Positions 30,659-37,942 of a stretch of DNA of 64,000 nt are shown piece by piece. This stretch comes from Burkholderia sp. Nafp2/4-1b (GTDB lineage: Bacteria; Pseudomonadota; Gammaproteobacteria; Burkholderiales; Burkholderiaceae): NCBI RefSeq assembly GCF_003635165.1, contig NZ_ML058606.1:309393-373392 (forward strand), written 5' to 3'. The notes below the pieces were generated by a model. The model saw only the letters and a list, made by a program, of their open reading frames with translations, made no database searches and was not told the DNA's origin. How positions within the stretch are numbered: the stretch's first letter is position 1; each line of letters opens with the position of its first letter. The position numbers and the translations under genes are program-made.

Positions 30659-32008
30659 TTACTTGCCGACGCTGCCCAGCGTGCCCAACAGTCCCGTTAC
30701 CGGCGCGAGGAGCCCCGTCGAGCCGCCTGACGATGCCGCACCCGTCGCGCCGCCGACGAGCGATGTGACCGGCGCGAGCGGATTCGACGAAGCCCCGGAC
30801 CCCGCCGCACCGCCGACTGCTCCGGTGACAGTATTCAGCAAACCGGTGACGGGCGCGAGAGGATTTGCCCCGCCTGCGCCACCCGTTGCGCCGCCGAGCG
30901 TGCCCGTCACCGTCGATACGAGGCCCGTGACCGGCGCGAGCGGGTTGCTGCCCGCGCTGCCCGTGGCACCGCCGACCGCACCCGTGAGCGAACCGAGCGG
31001 CGTCGAGCCGAGGCCCGACAACAGGCCGCCCAGCGGGTTCGTCGAGCTGGAGCCCGACGACGAACCGCTCGGGACGGTCGCGGTCGAGCCGCCGACGAGG
31101 CTCGTGATCAGGCCGGGAATCGGTGCGGCGCCATTCGGGCCGTTCGGGTTCACGAGGCCGCCCGCGTTGGTCACGGTATTGCCGACCGAGGTCACGAGCT
31201 GGCCGACGTCGCCGACGAGCGGCTGGTTCGACGTGCCGGCGACCTGCTTGCCGGCCGAGCTGATTGCACCGCCGATCTGACCCAGCAGGCCCGACACGGG
31301 TTGTCCGAGGCCGGTGGTCGTGCCGACCTGCTGCGTGACCTGGCCGGCGGTGATCACCAGCGGCGTGATCGCCGAGCTGAGCGGTTGCGTCACTTGCTGC
31401 ACGGCGCCCGACGACAGCGTCGAGCCGATCGTCGTGCCGGCGGCCGACAGGCCGTTGGCGACGGTGTCGAGCACGGTGCCGACCGGCGTCGTGACAGGCG
31501 CGAGCGGCGCGAGCTGGCCGGTGCCGAGTGCCTTGACCGTCGAACTGAGGCCGGACACGGTGTTGCTCGTCGCGCCGACGACGTTGCCGAGACCGGCGAC
31601 CGTCGTGCCGACCGGATCCTGGATCGAGCCGGTCTTCCCAAGCCCGTTGCTCAACGCATCGGCGGCCGCGTTGATGATCGTGCCGGTGCTCGAGACGGTG
31701 CTGCCGACGCCCTTCGTCACGCCGTCGCCGAGGCCCGGGACGCTGACGTTGCCGATCGTGCTGCCGAGATCGGTCGCGGTCTGGCCGAGCGTGGTGACAG
31801 CGCCCTTGGTGGCGTTGGGCGAGCCGCTGGTGCCGCTCGTTCCGCTGGTACCGCTCGTGCCACTCGAGCTGCCGCCGTTGCTGCTGGTCGGTGGCGTGCT
31901 GACGCTGTTGCCGCCGCAGGCGGACAGCAGGCAGGCTGCGGCCAGGGCGGTGAGGGGAGCGCGCCATTGGCGCAGGGCGAACGTCGTGATGGAGCGTTGC
32001 TGGGACAT
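30659..32008 (-). CDS. Repeat-rich (collagen-like) outer-membrane lipoprotein A, 449 aa
   Basis: The signal sequence ends in LLSAC, a lipobox, so the mature protein starts with a lipidated Cys followed by Gly-Gly. A Ser/Gly/Thr linker (SGTSGTSGTSGTSG) comes next, then about 270 residues of a Val/Gly/Thr/Leu-rich regular pattern in which small residues alternate with Val or Leu, and finally repeats of about 25 residues with the core NPLAPVTGL followed by a TVTG/GGATG segment. There is no Cys besides the lipid one. The ATG at 32008 has GAGGAG upstream. It is a paralogue of the next gene upstream (shared blocks include DPVG-TV, LAPLAPVT, VQQVTQ and SSAITP). Annotation pipelines often call such proteins collagen-like, but a true Gly-X-Y collagen repeat is not seen. 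Function is unknown; a surface-exposed adhesin or matrix role is possible. Confidence 0.8.
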   Translation of the reverse strand: MSQQRSITTFALRQWRAPLTALAAACLLSACGGNSVSTPPTSSNGGSSSGTSGTSGTSGTSGSPNATKGAVTTLGQTATDLGSTIGNVSVPGLGDGVTKGVGSTVSSTGTIINAAADALSNGLGKTGSIQDPVGTTVAGLGNVVGATSNTVSGLSSTVKALGTGQLAPLAPVTTPVGTVLDTVANGLSAAGTTIGSTLSSGAVQQVTQPLSSAITPLVITAGQVTQQVGTTTGLGQPVSGLLGQIGGAISSAGKQVAGTSNQPLVGDVGQLVTSVGNTVTNAGGLVNPNGPNGAAPIPGLITSLVGGSTATVPSGSSSGSSSTNPLGGLLSGLGSTPLGSLTGAVGGATGSAGSNPLAPVTGLVSTVTGTLGGATGGAGGANPLAPVTGLLNTVTGAVGGAAGSGASSNPLAPVTSLVGGATGAASSGGSTGLLAPVTGLLGTLGSVGK

Positions 32009-32048
32009 GATGGACTCCTCGCTGTCTTGTCGATGAATGGGTGTCGGG

Positions 32049-33614
32049 TTACTTGTGCGTGGCGCCGAGCAGGCCGCCAATCAGCGACGTGACGGGTGCG
32101 AGCAGGTTCGAGCCCGAGCCGGAGTTCGTGACGGCGCCCGTGCCGCCGCTCAGTGCCGGTGCGCCGGCCGTGCTGGTGACGGCGGGAACCGGAGCAGCAA
32201 TGGGATTGCCGCCGGCCGTTACGCTGCCGAGGGCGCCGGTGACGAGGGCGGTTACGGGGGCGAGGGGGCCGCTGCTGCCGCCTGCCGCTCCACCCAGTGC
32301 GCCGGTGACGGTGGAGACGAGGCCGGTTACTGGGGCGAGGGGGCTGCCGCTGCCGCCTGCCGCTCCGCCGAGTGCGCCGGTGACGGTGGAGACGAGGCTG
32401 GTTACGGAGGCGATGGGGCTGCCGCCCGCTGCGCCGCCCAGCGCGCCGGTGACGGTCGACACGAGGCCGGTGACCGGAGCCAGCGGACCGCCGCTGGTGC
32501 CGCCCGTTGCGCCGCCCAGGCCGCCAATGCTCCCGAGGAGGCCCGTGAGCGGTGCGAGCGGATTGGTCACGCCACCGGTGCTGCCCGTGAGCAGGCCGCC
32601 CACTGCCTTCACGGTATTGCCGGCCGACGAAACGGTGTTGCCGAGGCCGGTCGTGACGGGGTTGCCGCCGGTCGATGCGATCACTGCGCCGCCCTGGTTC
32701 AGGCCGTTGCCGATCGTGCCGAGCAGCGTATTGACCGGGGCGCCGAGGCCGGTGGCCGTCCCGATCGTCTGCGTCGTCTGACCGACCATCGTCGTGATCG
32801 GCGTGATCGCCGAGCTGACCGTCTGCGTGACCTGCTGGATCGGACCGGTCGACAGCACGTTGGACAGCGTGGTGCCGCCGTTCGCTACCGCGTTGCCGAC
32901 CTGCGTCACGAGGCCGCCGACGGCACCGGTGACGGGGGCGAGCGGCGACAGCGGGCCGTTGCCGAGACTCGTGACGAGGTTGCCGGTCTGCGTGACCGCA
33001 CCGCCGAGCTGGTTCACGACGCCGCCCGTGCTGGCGACGGTGATGCCGACCGGATCCTTCGCTGCGCCGAGCTGGCCCAGACCGTTGCCAAGACCATTGC
33101 CGAGCGCCGTGACCGCGCCGCCGACGTTCTGGATGATGCTTCCTGCTGCCTGCGTCGTGCCCGGGTTGACGCCGGGCAGCGACTGGCTCGCGACGACGCT
33201 GCCAAGGCTCGACACGGTGCCGCCGAGGCTCGTGACGAGGTTGCTGTTGTTTGCGAGGAGGTTACCCACTGCATTCGACGACACCCCGGAGGTGCCGCTC
33301 GTGCCGCTGCTGGTTCCGCTGGTCGTCCCGCTGGTCGTTCCACTCGTCGAGCCGCTGGTGCTGCCGCTCGTCGAGCCACTGGTCGAGCCGCTGGTGCTGC
33401 CCGAAGTGCTGCCGCTCGTCGAACCGGACGTGCCGCCCGAGGTGCCGCCGCCCGACGTGGAGATGGAATCGCCACTGCCGCCGCTGGAGCCGCCGCTGAT
33501 GCCCTTGCTGATGGAACCGGAACCGCCGCAGGCGGAGAGGGAAAGCATGGCTGCCACGGTGGCCGCGATCATAGTCGTCCGGAGCGTGCCATGAGGGATA
33601 ACCTGAATGTCCAT
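32049..33614 (-). CDS. Repeat-rich (collagen-like) outer-membrane lipoprotein B, 521 aa
   Basis: This is the first gene of the operon. The lipobox LSAC (lipidated Cys29) is followed by a Gly/Ser stretch and a low-complexity run of about 50 residues built from SGST/SGTT/SGTS four-residue units. A central Val/Gly/Leu-rich domain follows, homologous to lipoprotein A, and then C-terminal repeats of 23-25 residues (SPLAPVTGLVSTVTGALGGA and variants). The ATG at 33614 has GAGG 7 nt upstream. A sigma-54 promoter lies 51-66 nt before the start. DNA for the linker (12-nt units) and the C-terminal repeats (69-75-nt units) is nearly identical from copy to copy, so length variation between strains is likely. 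Function is unknown; it is probably displayed with lipoprotein A and handled by the TpsB protein. Confidence 0.8.
   Translation of the reverse strand: MDIQVIPHGTLRTTMIAATVAAMLSLSACGGSGSISKGISGGSSGGSGDSISTSGGGTSGGTSGSTSGSTSGSTSGSTSGSTSGSTSGSTSGTTSGTTSGTSSGTSGTSGVSSNAVGNLLANNSNLVTSLGGTVSSLGSVVASQSLPGVNPGTTQAAGSIIQNVGGAVTALGNGLGNGLGQLGAAKDPVGITVASTGGVVNQLGGAVTQTGNLVTSLGNGPLSPLAPVTGAVGGLVTQVGNAVANGGTTLSNVLSTGPIQQVTQTVSSAITPITTMVGQTTQTIGTATGLGAPVNTLLGTIGNGLNQGGAVIASTGGNPVTTGLGNTVSSAGNTVKAVGGLLTGSTGGVTNPLAPLTGLLGSIGGLGGATGGTSGGPLAPVTGLVSTVTGALGGAAGGSPIASVTSLVSTVTGALGGAAGGSGSPLAPVTGLVSTVTGALGGAAGGSSGPLAPVTALVTGALGSVTAGGNPIAAPVPAVTSTAGAPALSGGTGAVTNSGSGSNLLAPVTSLIGGLLGATHK
32224..32520. repeat. Tandem 69-75-bp repeats coding the C-terminal units of lipoprotein B
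   Basis: The unit start GCGCCGGTGACGGT recurs at about 32299, 32374 and 32443 (periods 75 and 69), with further diverged copies on both sides. The first units are nearly identical even at third codon positions, pointing to recent duplication or gene conversion. Confidence 0.75.
33295..33470. repeat. 12-bp tandem repeats coding Ser-Gly-Ser-Thr linker units
   Basis: Units of the type CTCGTCGAGCCG/CTGGTGCTGCCG repeat in frame across about 175 bp, coding the SGST/SGTT linker just after the lipobox of lipoprotein B. Slippage would change linker length in steps of four residues without breaking the frame. Confidence 0.7.
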
Positions 33615-33664
33615 TTCGTCCTCGCATTGAAGCTGATGTTGTGTTGAGTGATGCGAGGATTACT

Positions 33665-33680
33665 CTGCAACTGTCGTGCC
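33665..33680 (-). promoter_or_regulatory. Sigma-54 promoter of the lipoprotein/TpsB operon
   Basis: On the minus strand the sequence is TGGCAC-GACAG-TTGCA, a full match to the -24/-12 consensus (TGGCAC-N5-TTGCA). Transcription would start near 33655, about 40 nt before the ATG of lipoprotein B. A ribosome site follows. The nearest sigma-54 activator gene is at 45742-47133 in the tad cluster. Confidence 0.85.
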
Positions 33681-34287
33681 ATTTCGACCGATGACGGTTC
33701 GACGATTGGTTTTAAACGCAGCAATTCCTTGTCGGAAAAGGAATTTGTGGAAATTGAAAGATTGTTGAAACTCTTTAAAAGCGGCTAGATGAGAACGGTT
33801 TCGGTCGCTTCGTAACGTAACGTCACACCATTGGCGTTACGCGTGCGGCGTAACGTGGGTGCGCGTGCCGGCCTGGCGGGTGGCCTGATTGTTTTACTGG
33901 TGGATTAGGTGTGCACATCTAACCTATCGTTAATCCTATGTGTAAGTCGTACCGAAACGCCGTACAAATACGGTGTGCTCGCGGAAAGTTTTTTCGATCC
34001 GGTCTTAAAAGAGGTTGGAAGTTAAATAGGTTCGGAGATAGAATCGGGAGCAGGTGTAAGCAAATGTACAGTTTGGTACACGACGTTCGAGGAGGATCAC
34101 TATCGCGAATGTTAACTTGCATCAAATCATGATACATACCCCTCGGGGTGACATATAAAGAAAGCGCACCTGGTCGACGTTACATAGAAGTAGCGAACGA
34201 CGTGGGGCAAGGGCCAGATATGCGGGGATGTACAACGTATAAAAGGCCAAAAAACGTACAGTACATACAGGCACGAGGAATTAAAAA
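33681..34287. promoter_or_regulatory. AT-richer divergent control region between the lipoprotein operon and flp
   Basis: There is no gene in the whole 33615-34287 gap. The stretch is clearly AT-richer than its surroundings. It contains three CGTAACG and one CGTTACG within 33811-33855; seven GTAC tetranucleotides between 33949 and 34264, including the inverted repeat TGTAC-AGTTTG-GTACA (34065-34080); a CACCCC/GGGG-type hairpin near 34139-34151; and TATAAA elements at 34154 and 34238 that could belong to flp promoters. The flp ribosome site is CGAGGAATT. Small frames on both strands around 33919-34137 lack ribosome sites and coding character. Confidence 0.6.
33811..33855. promoter_or_regulatory. 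Cluster of CGTAACG/CGTTACG elements, candidate enhancer site
   Basis: CGTAACG occurs at 33811-33817, 33816-33822 and 33849-33855; the inverted CGTTACG is at 33835-33841. This gives inverted repeats with spacers of 12 and 7 nt. The cluster is 131-190 bp upstream of the sigma-54 promoter, the usual distance for activator binding. Confidence 0.5.
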
Positions 34288-34452
34288 ATGAAAGCACTCA
34301 TCAAGCGCTTCCTTAAGGAAGAAGACGGGGTTACCGCGATCGAGTATGGGCTGATTGCGGGTCTGATTGCGGCCTTGATCATTACCAGCGTGACGACCAT
34401 CGGCACGAAGATCGCGGCTCTGTTCTCCACGATTGCCAGTTCGTTGCCCTGA
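34288..34452 (+). CDS. flp: Flp-type major pilin, 54 aa
   Basis: The short protein begins MKALIKRFLKEEDG, then VTAIEYGLIAGLIAALIITS and a 20-residue C-terminus ending SSLP. It shows the Flp prepilin signature: a short basic leader, a Gly14/Val15 processing site, Glu at +5 and Tyr at +6, and a single hydrophobic helix. It is the structural subunit of the Flp (tad) pilus, a type IVb-like fibre used in surface attachment and biofilm. The gene is set apart from cpaA by 80 nt, which commonly allows much higher expression of the pilin than of the machinery. There is only one flp gene in this locus. Confidence 0.95.
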   Translation: MKALIKRFLKEEDGVTAIEYGLIAGLIAALIITSVTTIGTKIAALFSTIASSLP

Positions 34453-34532
34453 CCTTTGCGGTTCGTTGGGGGCGGGCGGGCCGCGGTTGCGGCTCGCTTG
34501 CCGTTACATGGGCATGCGCGGTCGGTTGCGAT

Positions 34533-35033
34533 ATGGCATATCTCGTCAGCACCAGCCTTTTTTTTGCCTGGGCCGCTCTTGTTGCTGCCGGTGATATTCG
34601 ATTTCGGCTTGTCCGGAATTCGCTGGTCATCTGCGGAGGCGTCGTTGCGCTCGTCAGTTCACTGATAAACGCAAATCCGTTTGGCATTTCAATCGGGCAG
34701 TCATTGATCGGCATGCTGGTCGGTCTGGTCAGTTTTTTCCCGCTTTTTGCGATGCGCTTCATGGGCGCGGCGGACGTCAAGGTGTTTGCGGTTCTCGGCG
34801 CGTGGTGCGGTTTGCCGATATTGCTCTGGCTGTGGGTTATTGCCAGCCTTGCTGCCGGATTGCACGTGCTTGCGTTGATGCTGCTCACTCGTACTCCGCT
34901 TGGCGCGTTGTGGGTGCGCGGATTGCCGGCAATGGCGCTCAGTGGCCGGCGCTCGACACCTTACGCGGCGTGTCTCGTCATTCCCGCTGCAATTTGGCTG
35001 GCCTATCTCGTGGTGACCTGGAGCGGGCGATGA
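34533..35033 (+). CDS. cpaA: Flp prepilin peptidase CpaA/TadV, 166 aa
   Basis: This inner-membrane aspartic peptidase removes the leader of Flp and of the pseudopilins TadE and TadG. It has about five hydrophobic helices. The two catalytic Asp residues of the A24 family are Asp21 (AAGDIRFRLVRN) and Asp81 (MGAADVKVFAVLG). The second site reads GAAD instead of GxGD. The protein is of the short type without an N-methylation domain. Its stop overlaps the tadE start by 4 nt (ATGA). Confidence 0.92.
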   Translation: MAYLVSTSLFFAWAALVAAGDIRFRLVRNSLVICGGVVALVSSLINANPFGISIGQSLIGMLVGLVSFFPLFAMRFMGAADVKVFAVLGAWCGLPILLWLWVIASLAAGLHVLALMLLTRTPLGALWVRGLPAMALSGRRSTPYAACLVIPAAIWLAYLVVTWSGR

Positions 35034-35500
35034 AACGACAGTATCGACCGGGCGCGCGCTTGCGGGAGCAGGGGGCAACTGCTGTCGAGTTTGCGCTGGT
35101 ATTTCCGCTGTTTTTCCTGATTCTGTACGCGATCGTGACATTCGGTCTGATCTTCGCGGTTCAGCAGGGGCTGACGCTCGCGGCGACCGAGGGTGCGCGT
35201 TCCGCGCTGAACTATGTCTATGAGGCGAACGGTTCGGGCACGCAGGCACTGACGGACCGCGCGAGCGCGGCAAAGGCGACCGCCGTCGGCCTCACTTCGT
35301 GGCTGACCAATGTCCAGATACCGACGCCGGTATCGGGCGCTTGCAGCTACGACCCGACGATGTATTGCGTGACGGTCACGGTGACCTATCCATACCAGGC
35401 GCATCCGTTGGTTCCGTCGTTGCCCTTGCTCGGTTTGGTCACGCCGAAGCAGCTTACGGGCAAGGCCACCGTCCAGATCAATCCGGCAACCATCCTATGA
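35030..35500 (+). CDS. tadE: Pseudopilin TadE, 156 aa
   Basis: A TadE-like minor pilin. The N-terminus RLREQGATAVEFALVFPLFF holds the processing site after Gly15, the Glu at +5 and a hydrophobic helix; the rest is a small periplasmic domain with one Cys pair (GACSYDPTMYC). An upstream in-frame extension is rejected because the ATG at 35030 overlaps the cpaA stop (ATGA coupling). It is processed by CpaA and needed for Flp assembly in other tad systems. Confidence 0.92.
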   Translation: MKRQYRPGARLREQGATAVEFALVFPLFFLILYAIVTFGLIFAVQQGLTLAATEGARSALNYVYEANGSGTQALTDRASAAKATAVGLTSWLTNVQIPTPVSGACSYDPTMYCVTVTVTYPYQAHPLVPSLPLLGLVTPKQLTGKATVQINPATIL

Positions 35501-35588
35501 GCCGCGCAGCACACACGGCGGGTCACCTGCACGCAGCGGTGCCCACGCTCGAACATAACAACATCAATCTACGGCACCGACATTCACC

Positions 35589-36497
35589 ATGGCCAACAAC
35601 TTGACGAAGATCATCGCGGGGCTGCTGATCGCAATCGCTGTCCTGCTCGGGATCTATGCATGGACGCTTGGCCGCGCGCCGGCCCATCCGCCGGTTGAGG
35701 CGATGTCCACTGCAACGGCGCAGTCGGTGCCGATCGTCGTGGCGGCACGCCTGCTGCCGGGCGGTCAGCCGATTCCCGCCGACGCATTGAAGCTCGCGCA
35801 GGTTCCCATGCTGCCGACGGGCGGGTTCAGCGATCCGACGCCGCTCGTCGGTCGCGTGCCGGCAAACGACATTCCTGTTGCTGCGCCGGTGCTCGAAGGC
35901 GGGTTGACTTCCGGGCTGGCCGATCAGGTGGCACTCGGCGAGCGCGCCGTCGCCGTCAAGGTCGACGAAACCAACGCTGTCGGCAACCGGTTGCGGCCCG
36001 GCAATTTCGTCGACGTGTTCCTGAATCTGCGGCGCGACGGTTCGGGGGGCGCGCAGGCGAACTCGGAGATTCCCGGTACGCAGGCACGCCTGCTGTTGTC
36101 GAAGGTTCGTGTGCTGTCGTTCGGCGATGCAACCTCGGATCGGGACGGCGGCGGCGGGCCGAGCGGCGCGGTGCGGACCGCGGTGCTCGCCGTGCCGACG
36201 GCACAGGTCGATGCACTCACGCTGGCAGAAGCAAGCGGCCGCCTGACGCTCGCGCTGCGCAATCCGCGCGACGCCGACGTCGCGACACGGACGGTTGCAG
36301 TTCGTACGGGGGGCGGCGACGCGACGCCATCGGCGCTGGCCGCGAGCGGGGTTTGGCTGGACGACCTGTCGGGCGGGCGTGCGCGCTTTGCACTGCGCGC
36401 CCCGGCTGCCGCCCCGCGGGCGCCCATCATTGCCCGGGGAGGCGGAAGCAGCATCGAAGTCATTCGTGGCGGGCGTGCCGAAACGGTTGCCTATTGA
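35589..36497 (+). CDS. cpaB: Flp pilus assembly protein CpaB/RcpC, 302 aa
   Basis: This periplasmic protein is anchored by an N-terminal helix (IIAGLLIAIAVLLGIYAWTL). A SAF domain (about 50-115, with VVAARLLPGGQPIPADAL) is followed by the RcpC domain with VGNRLRPGNFVDVFLNLR. The family stabilises or gates the secretin CpaC and may contact cell-wall glycans through the SAF domain. The C-terminal 60 residues are less conserved in character and include a Gly-rich end with IEVIRGGRAETV, typical of CpaB. Confidence 0.9.
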   Translation: MANNLTKIIAGLLIAIAVLLGIYAWTLGRAPAHPPVEAMSTATAQSVPIVVAARLLPGGQPIPADALKLAQVPMLPTGGFSDPTPLVGRVPANDIPVAAPVLEGGLTSGLADQVALGERAVAVKVDETNAVGNRLRPGNFVDVFLNLRRDGSGGAQANSEIPGTQARLLLSKVRVLSFGDATSDRDGGGGPSGAVRTAVLAVPTAQVDALTLAEASGRLTLALRNPRDADVATRTVAVRTGGGDATPSALAASGVWLDDLSGGRARFALRAPAAAPRAPIIARGGGSSIEVIRGGRAETVAY

Positions 36498-36562
36498 CAT
36501 CAACATACGATCATCGACAGCAGCTACGGAAGAGAGAGGGCCGCGCGACGGCCTCCGACACA

Positions 36563-37897
36563 ATGACAAAGAAACTGATTGCATACGCGATTGCTATCTG
36601 GGCCATGACTTTTGCCGTCCTGAGCGGGGCTGCCGGGACAAACGGGTCGATTGACCTGGCGGTCGGCTCGCAACGACAGGTAGCGGCGGGTCGCTCGCTG
36701 CAACGGATCGCAGTGGGTGATCCGGCCGTCGTCGACGTGCTGGTCATGAAGGGCAGCCATGCAGGGTCGGTGCTGCTGGTCGCGAAGGCACCGGGTTCGA
36801 CGAACGTGCTGTTATGGGAACGGGGGCGCGACGAGCCGACGGTATGGAACGTCAATGTCGTGGATGCGGCGGCTCAGGCAGTACTCGATGGTTCGGGGCC
36901 GAAGGTCAAGGCCTATGGCGGTACCGCGGTCCTGTCGGGCTCCGCGGCATCACTCGATGCCCACGAACGCGCCGCGGCCATCGGCAAGCGGATGGGCGGC
37001 AAGGACGGCGCCGTGATCGACGCATCGACGGTCGGTAACCGGAGCGTCGTGCAGGTCGACGTGCGCGTCGTCGAATTCAGCCGCTCGGTGCTGAAGGACG
37101 CGGGGCTCAACTTCTTCAAACAGAGTAACGGGTTCGCCTTCGGCGCGTTTTCGCCGGGCGGCCTGCAGTCGGTGACAGGCGGCGCGACGTCGGGTTTTCA
37201 GGCGACGGGCGGGATCCCGATCGCATCGGCCTTCAACCTGGTCGTGAATTCCGCCGGTCGCGGCATCTTCGGCAATATCTCGATTCTCGAAGCGAACAAT
37301 CTGGCTCGCGTGCTTGCGCAGCCCACGCTGGTGGCGCTGTCGGGGCAGAGCGCGAGTTTTCTCGCCGGCGGCGAAATCCCAGTGCCGGTGCCGCAGGCGC
37401 TGGGCTCGACGGCGATCGACTGGAAACAGTACGGCGTTGGCCTGACGCTGACGCCGACCGTGCTGAGCCAGCACCGGATCGCGCTGAAGGTCGCGCCTGA
37501 ATCGAGCCAGCTCGACTTTCAGCACGGCGTAACGATCAACAGCGTGTCGGTGCCGGCCATCACGACGCGGCGCGCGGATACGACGGTGGAACTGGGCGAT
37601 GGCGAGAGCTTCGTGATCGGCGGCCTGATCGACCGCGAAACGATGTCGAACATCAGCAAGGTGCCGGTCCTGGGCGATCTGCCGATCATCGGCGCGTTCT
37701 TCAAGTCGCTGAATTACCAGCAGAACGACAAGGAACTGGTGATCATCGTGACGCCGCATCTCGTGGCGCCGATCGCGAAGGGCGCGCCGCTGCCTGCGAC
37801 GCCGGGCGAGTTGTCCGAGCAGCGCGACGGGCCGGTCTGGCGTTCGTATCTTGGCGGCATCGCGTCGCCGGATGCCGCGCCGGGATTTTCGAAATGA
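36563..37897 (+). CDS. cpaC: Flp pilus secretin CpaC/RcpA, 444 aa
   Basis: This is the outer-membrane channel for the Flp pilus. A signal peptide (about residues 1-25, IAYAIAIWAMTFAVLSGAAG) is followed by the short N-terminal secretin domain (SQRQVAAGRSLQRIAVGDPAVVDV), a BON-like domain and the secretin core (about 235-425) that ends with VPVLGDLPIIGAFFKSLNYQ, the family signature. The ATG at 36563 is used because the signal peptide begins there; an open frame upstream overlaps cpaB out of frame. No rcpB or separate pilotin gene is present; the lipoprotein TadD could serve. Confidence 0.93.
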   Translation: MTKKLIAYAIAIWAMTFAVLSGAAGTNGSIDLAVGSQRQVAAGRSLQRIAVGDPAVVDVLVMKGSHAGSVLLVAKAPGSTNVLLWERGRDEPTVWNVNVVDAAAQAVLDGSGPKVKAYGGTAVLSGSAASLDAHERAAAIGKRMGGKDGAVIDASTVGNRSVVQVDVRVVEFSRSVLKDAGLNFFKQSNGFAFGAFSPGGLQSVTGGATSGFQATGGIPIASAFNLVVNSAGRGIFGNISILEANNLARVLAQPTLVALSGQSASFLAGGEIPVPVPQALGSTAIDWKQYGVGLTLTPTVLSQHRIALKVAPESSQLDFQHGVTINSVSVPAITTRRADTTVELGDGESFVIGGLIDRETMSNISKVPVLGDLPIIGAFFKSLNYQQNDKELVIIVTPHLVAPIAKGAPLPATPGELSEQRDGPVWRSYLGGIASPDAAPGFSK

Positions 37898-37942
37898 CCG
37901 CACGGCGCGGCGTCGCGCGATATGGATTCGGGGGTATTCAAC

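Noticed and set aside
33295..33470. Regular short repeats as a CRISPR array
   Set aside because: Units are 12 bp, contiguous without spacers, in frame and code a Ser/Gly/Thr linker.
33831..33846. TTGGCGTTACGCGTGC as a sigma-54 promoter for flp
   Set aside because: The GG and GC are correctly spaced but only about seven of ten key positions match, and it lies over 400 nt from flp inside the CGTAACG cluster.
33919..34137. Overlapping small frames on both strands in the flp upstream region
   Set aside because: No ribosome site, no coding-like codon use, and the stretch is an AT-richer control region.
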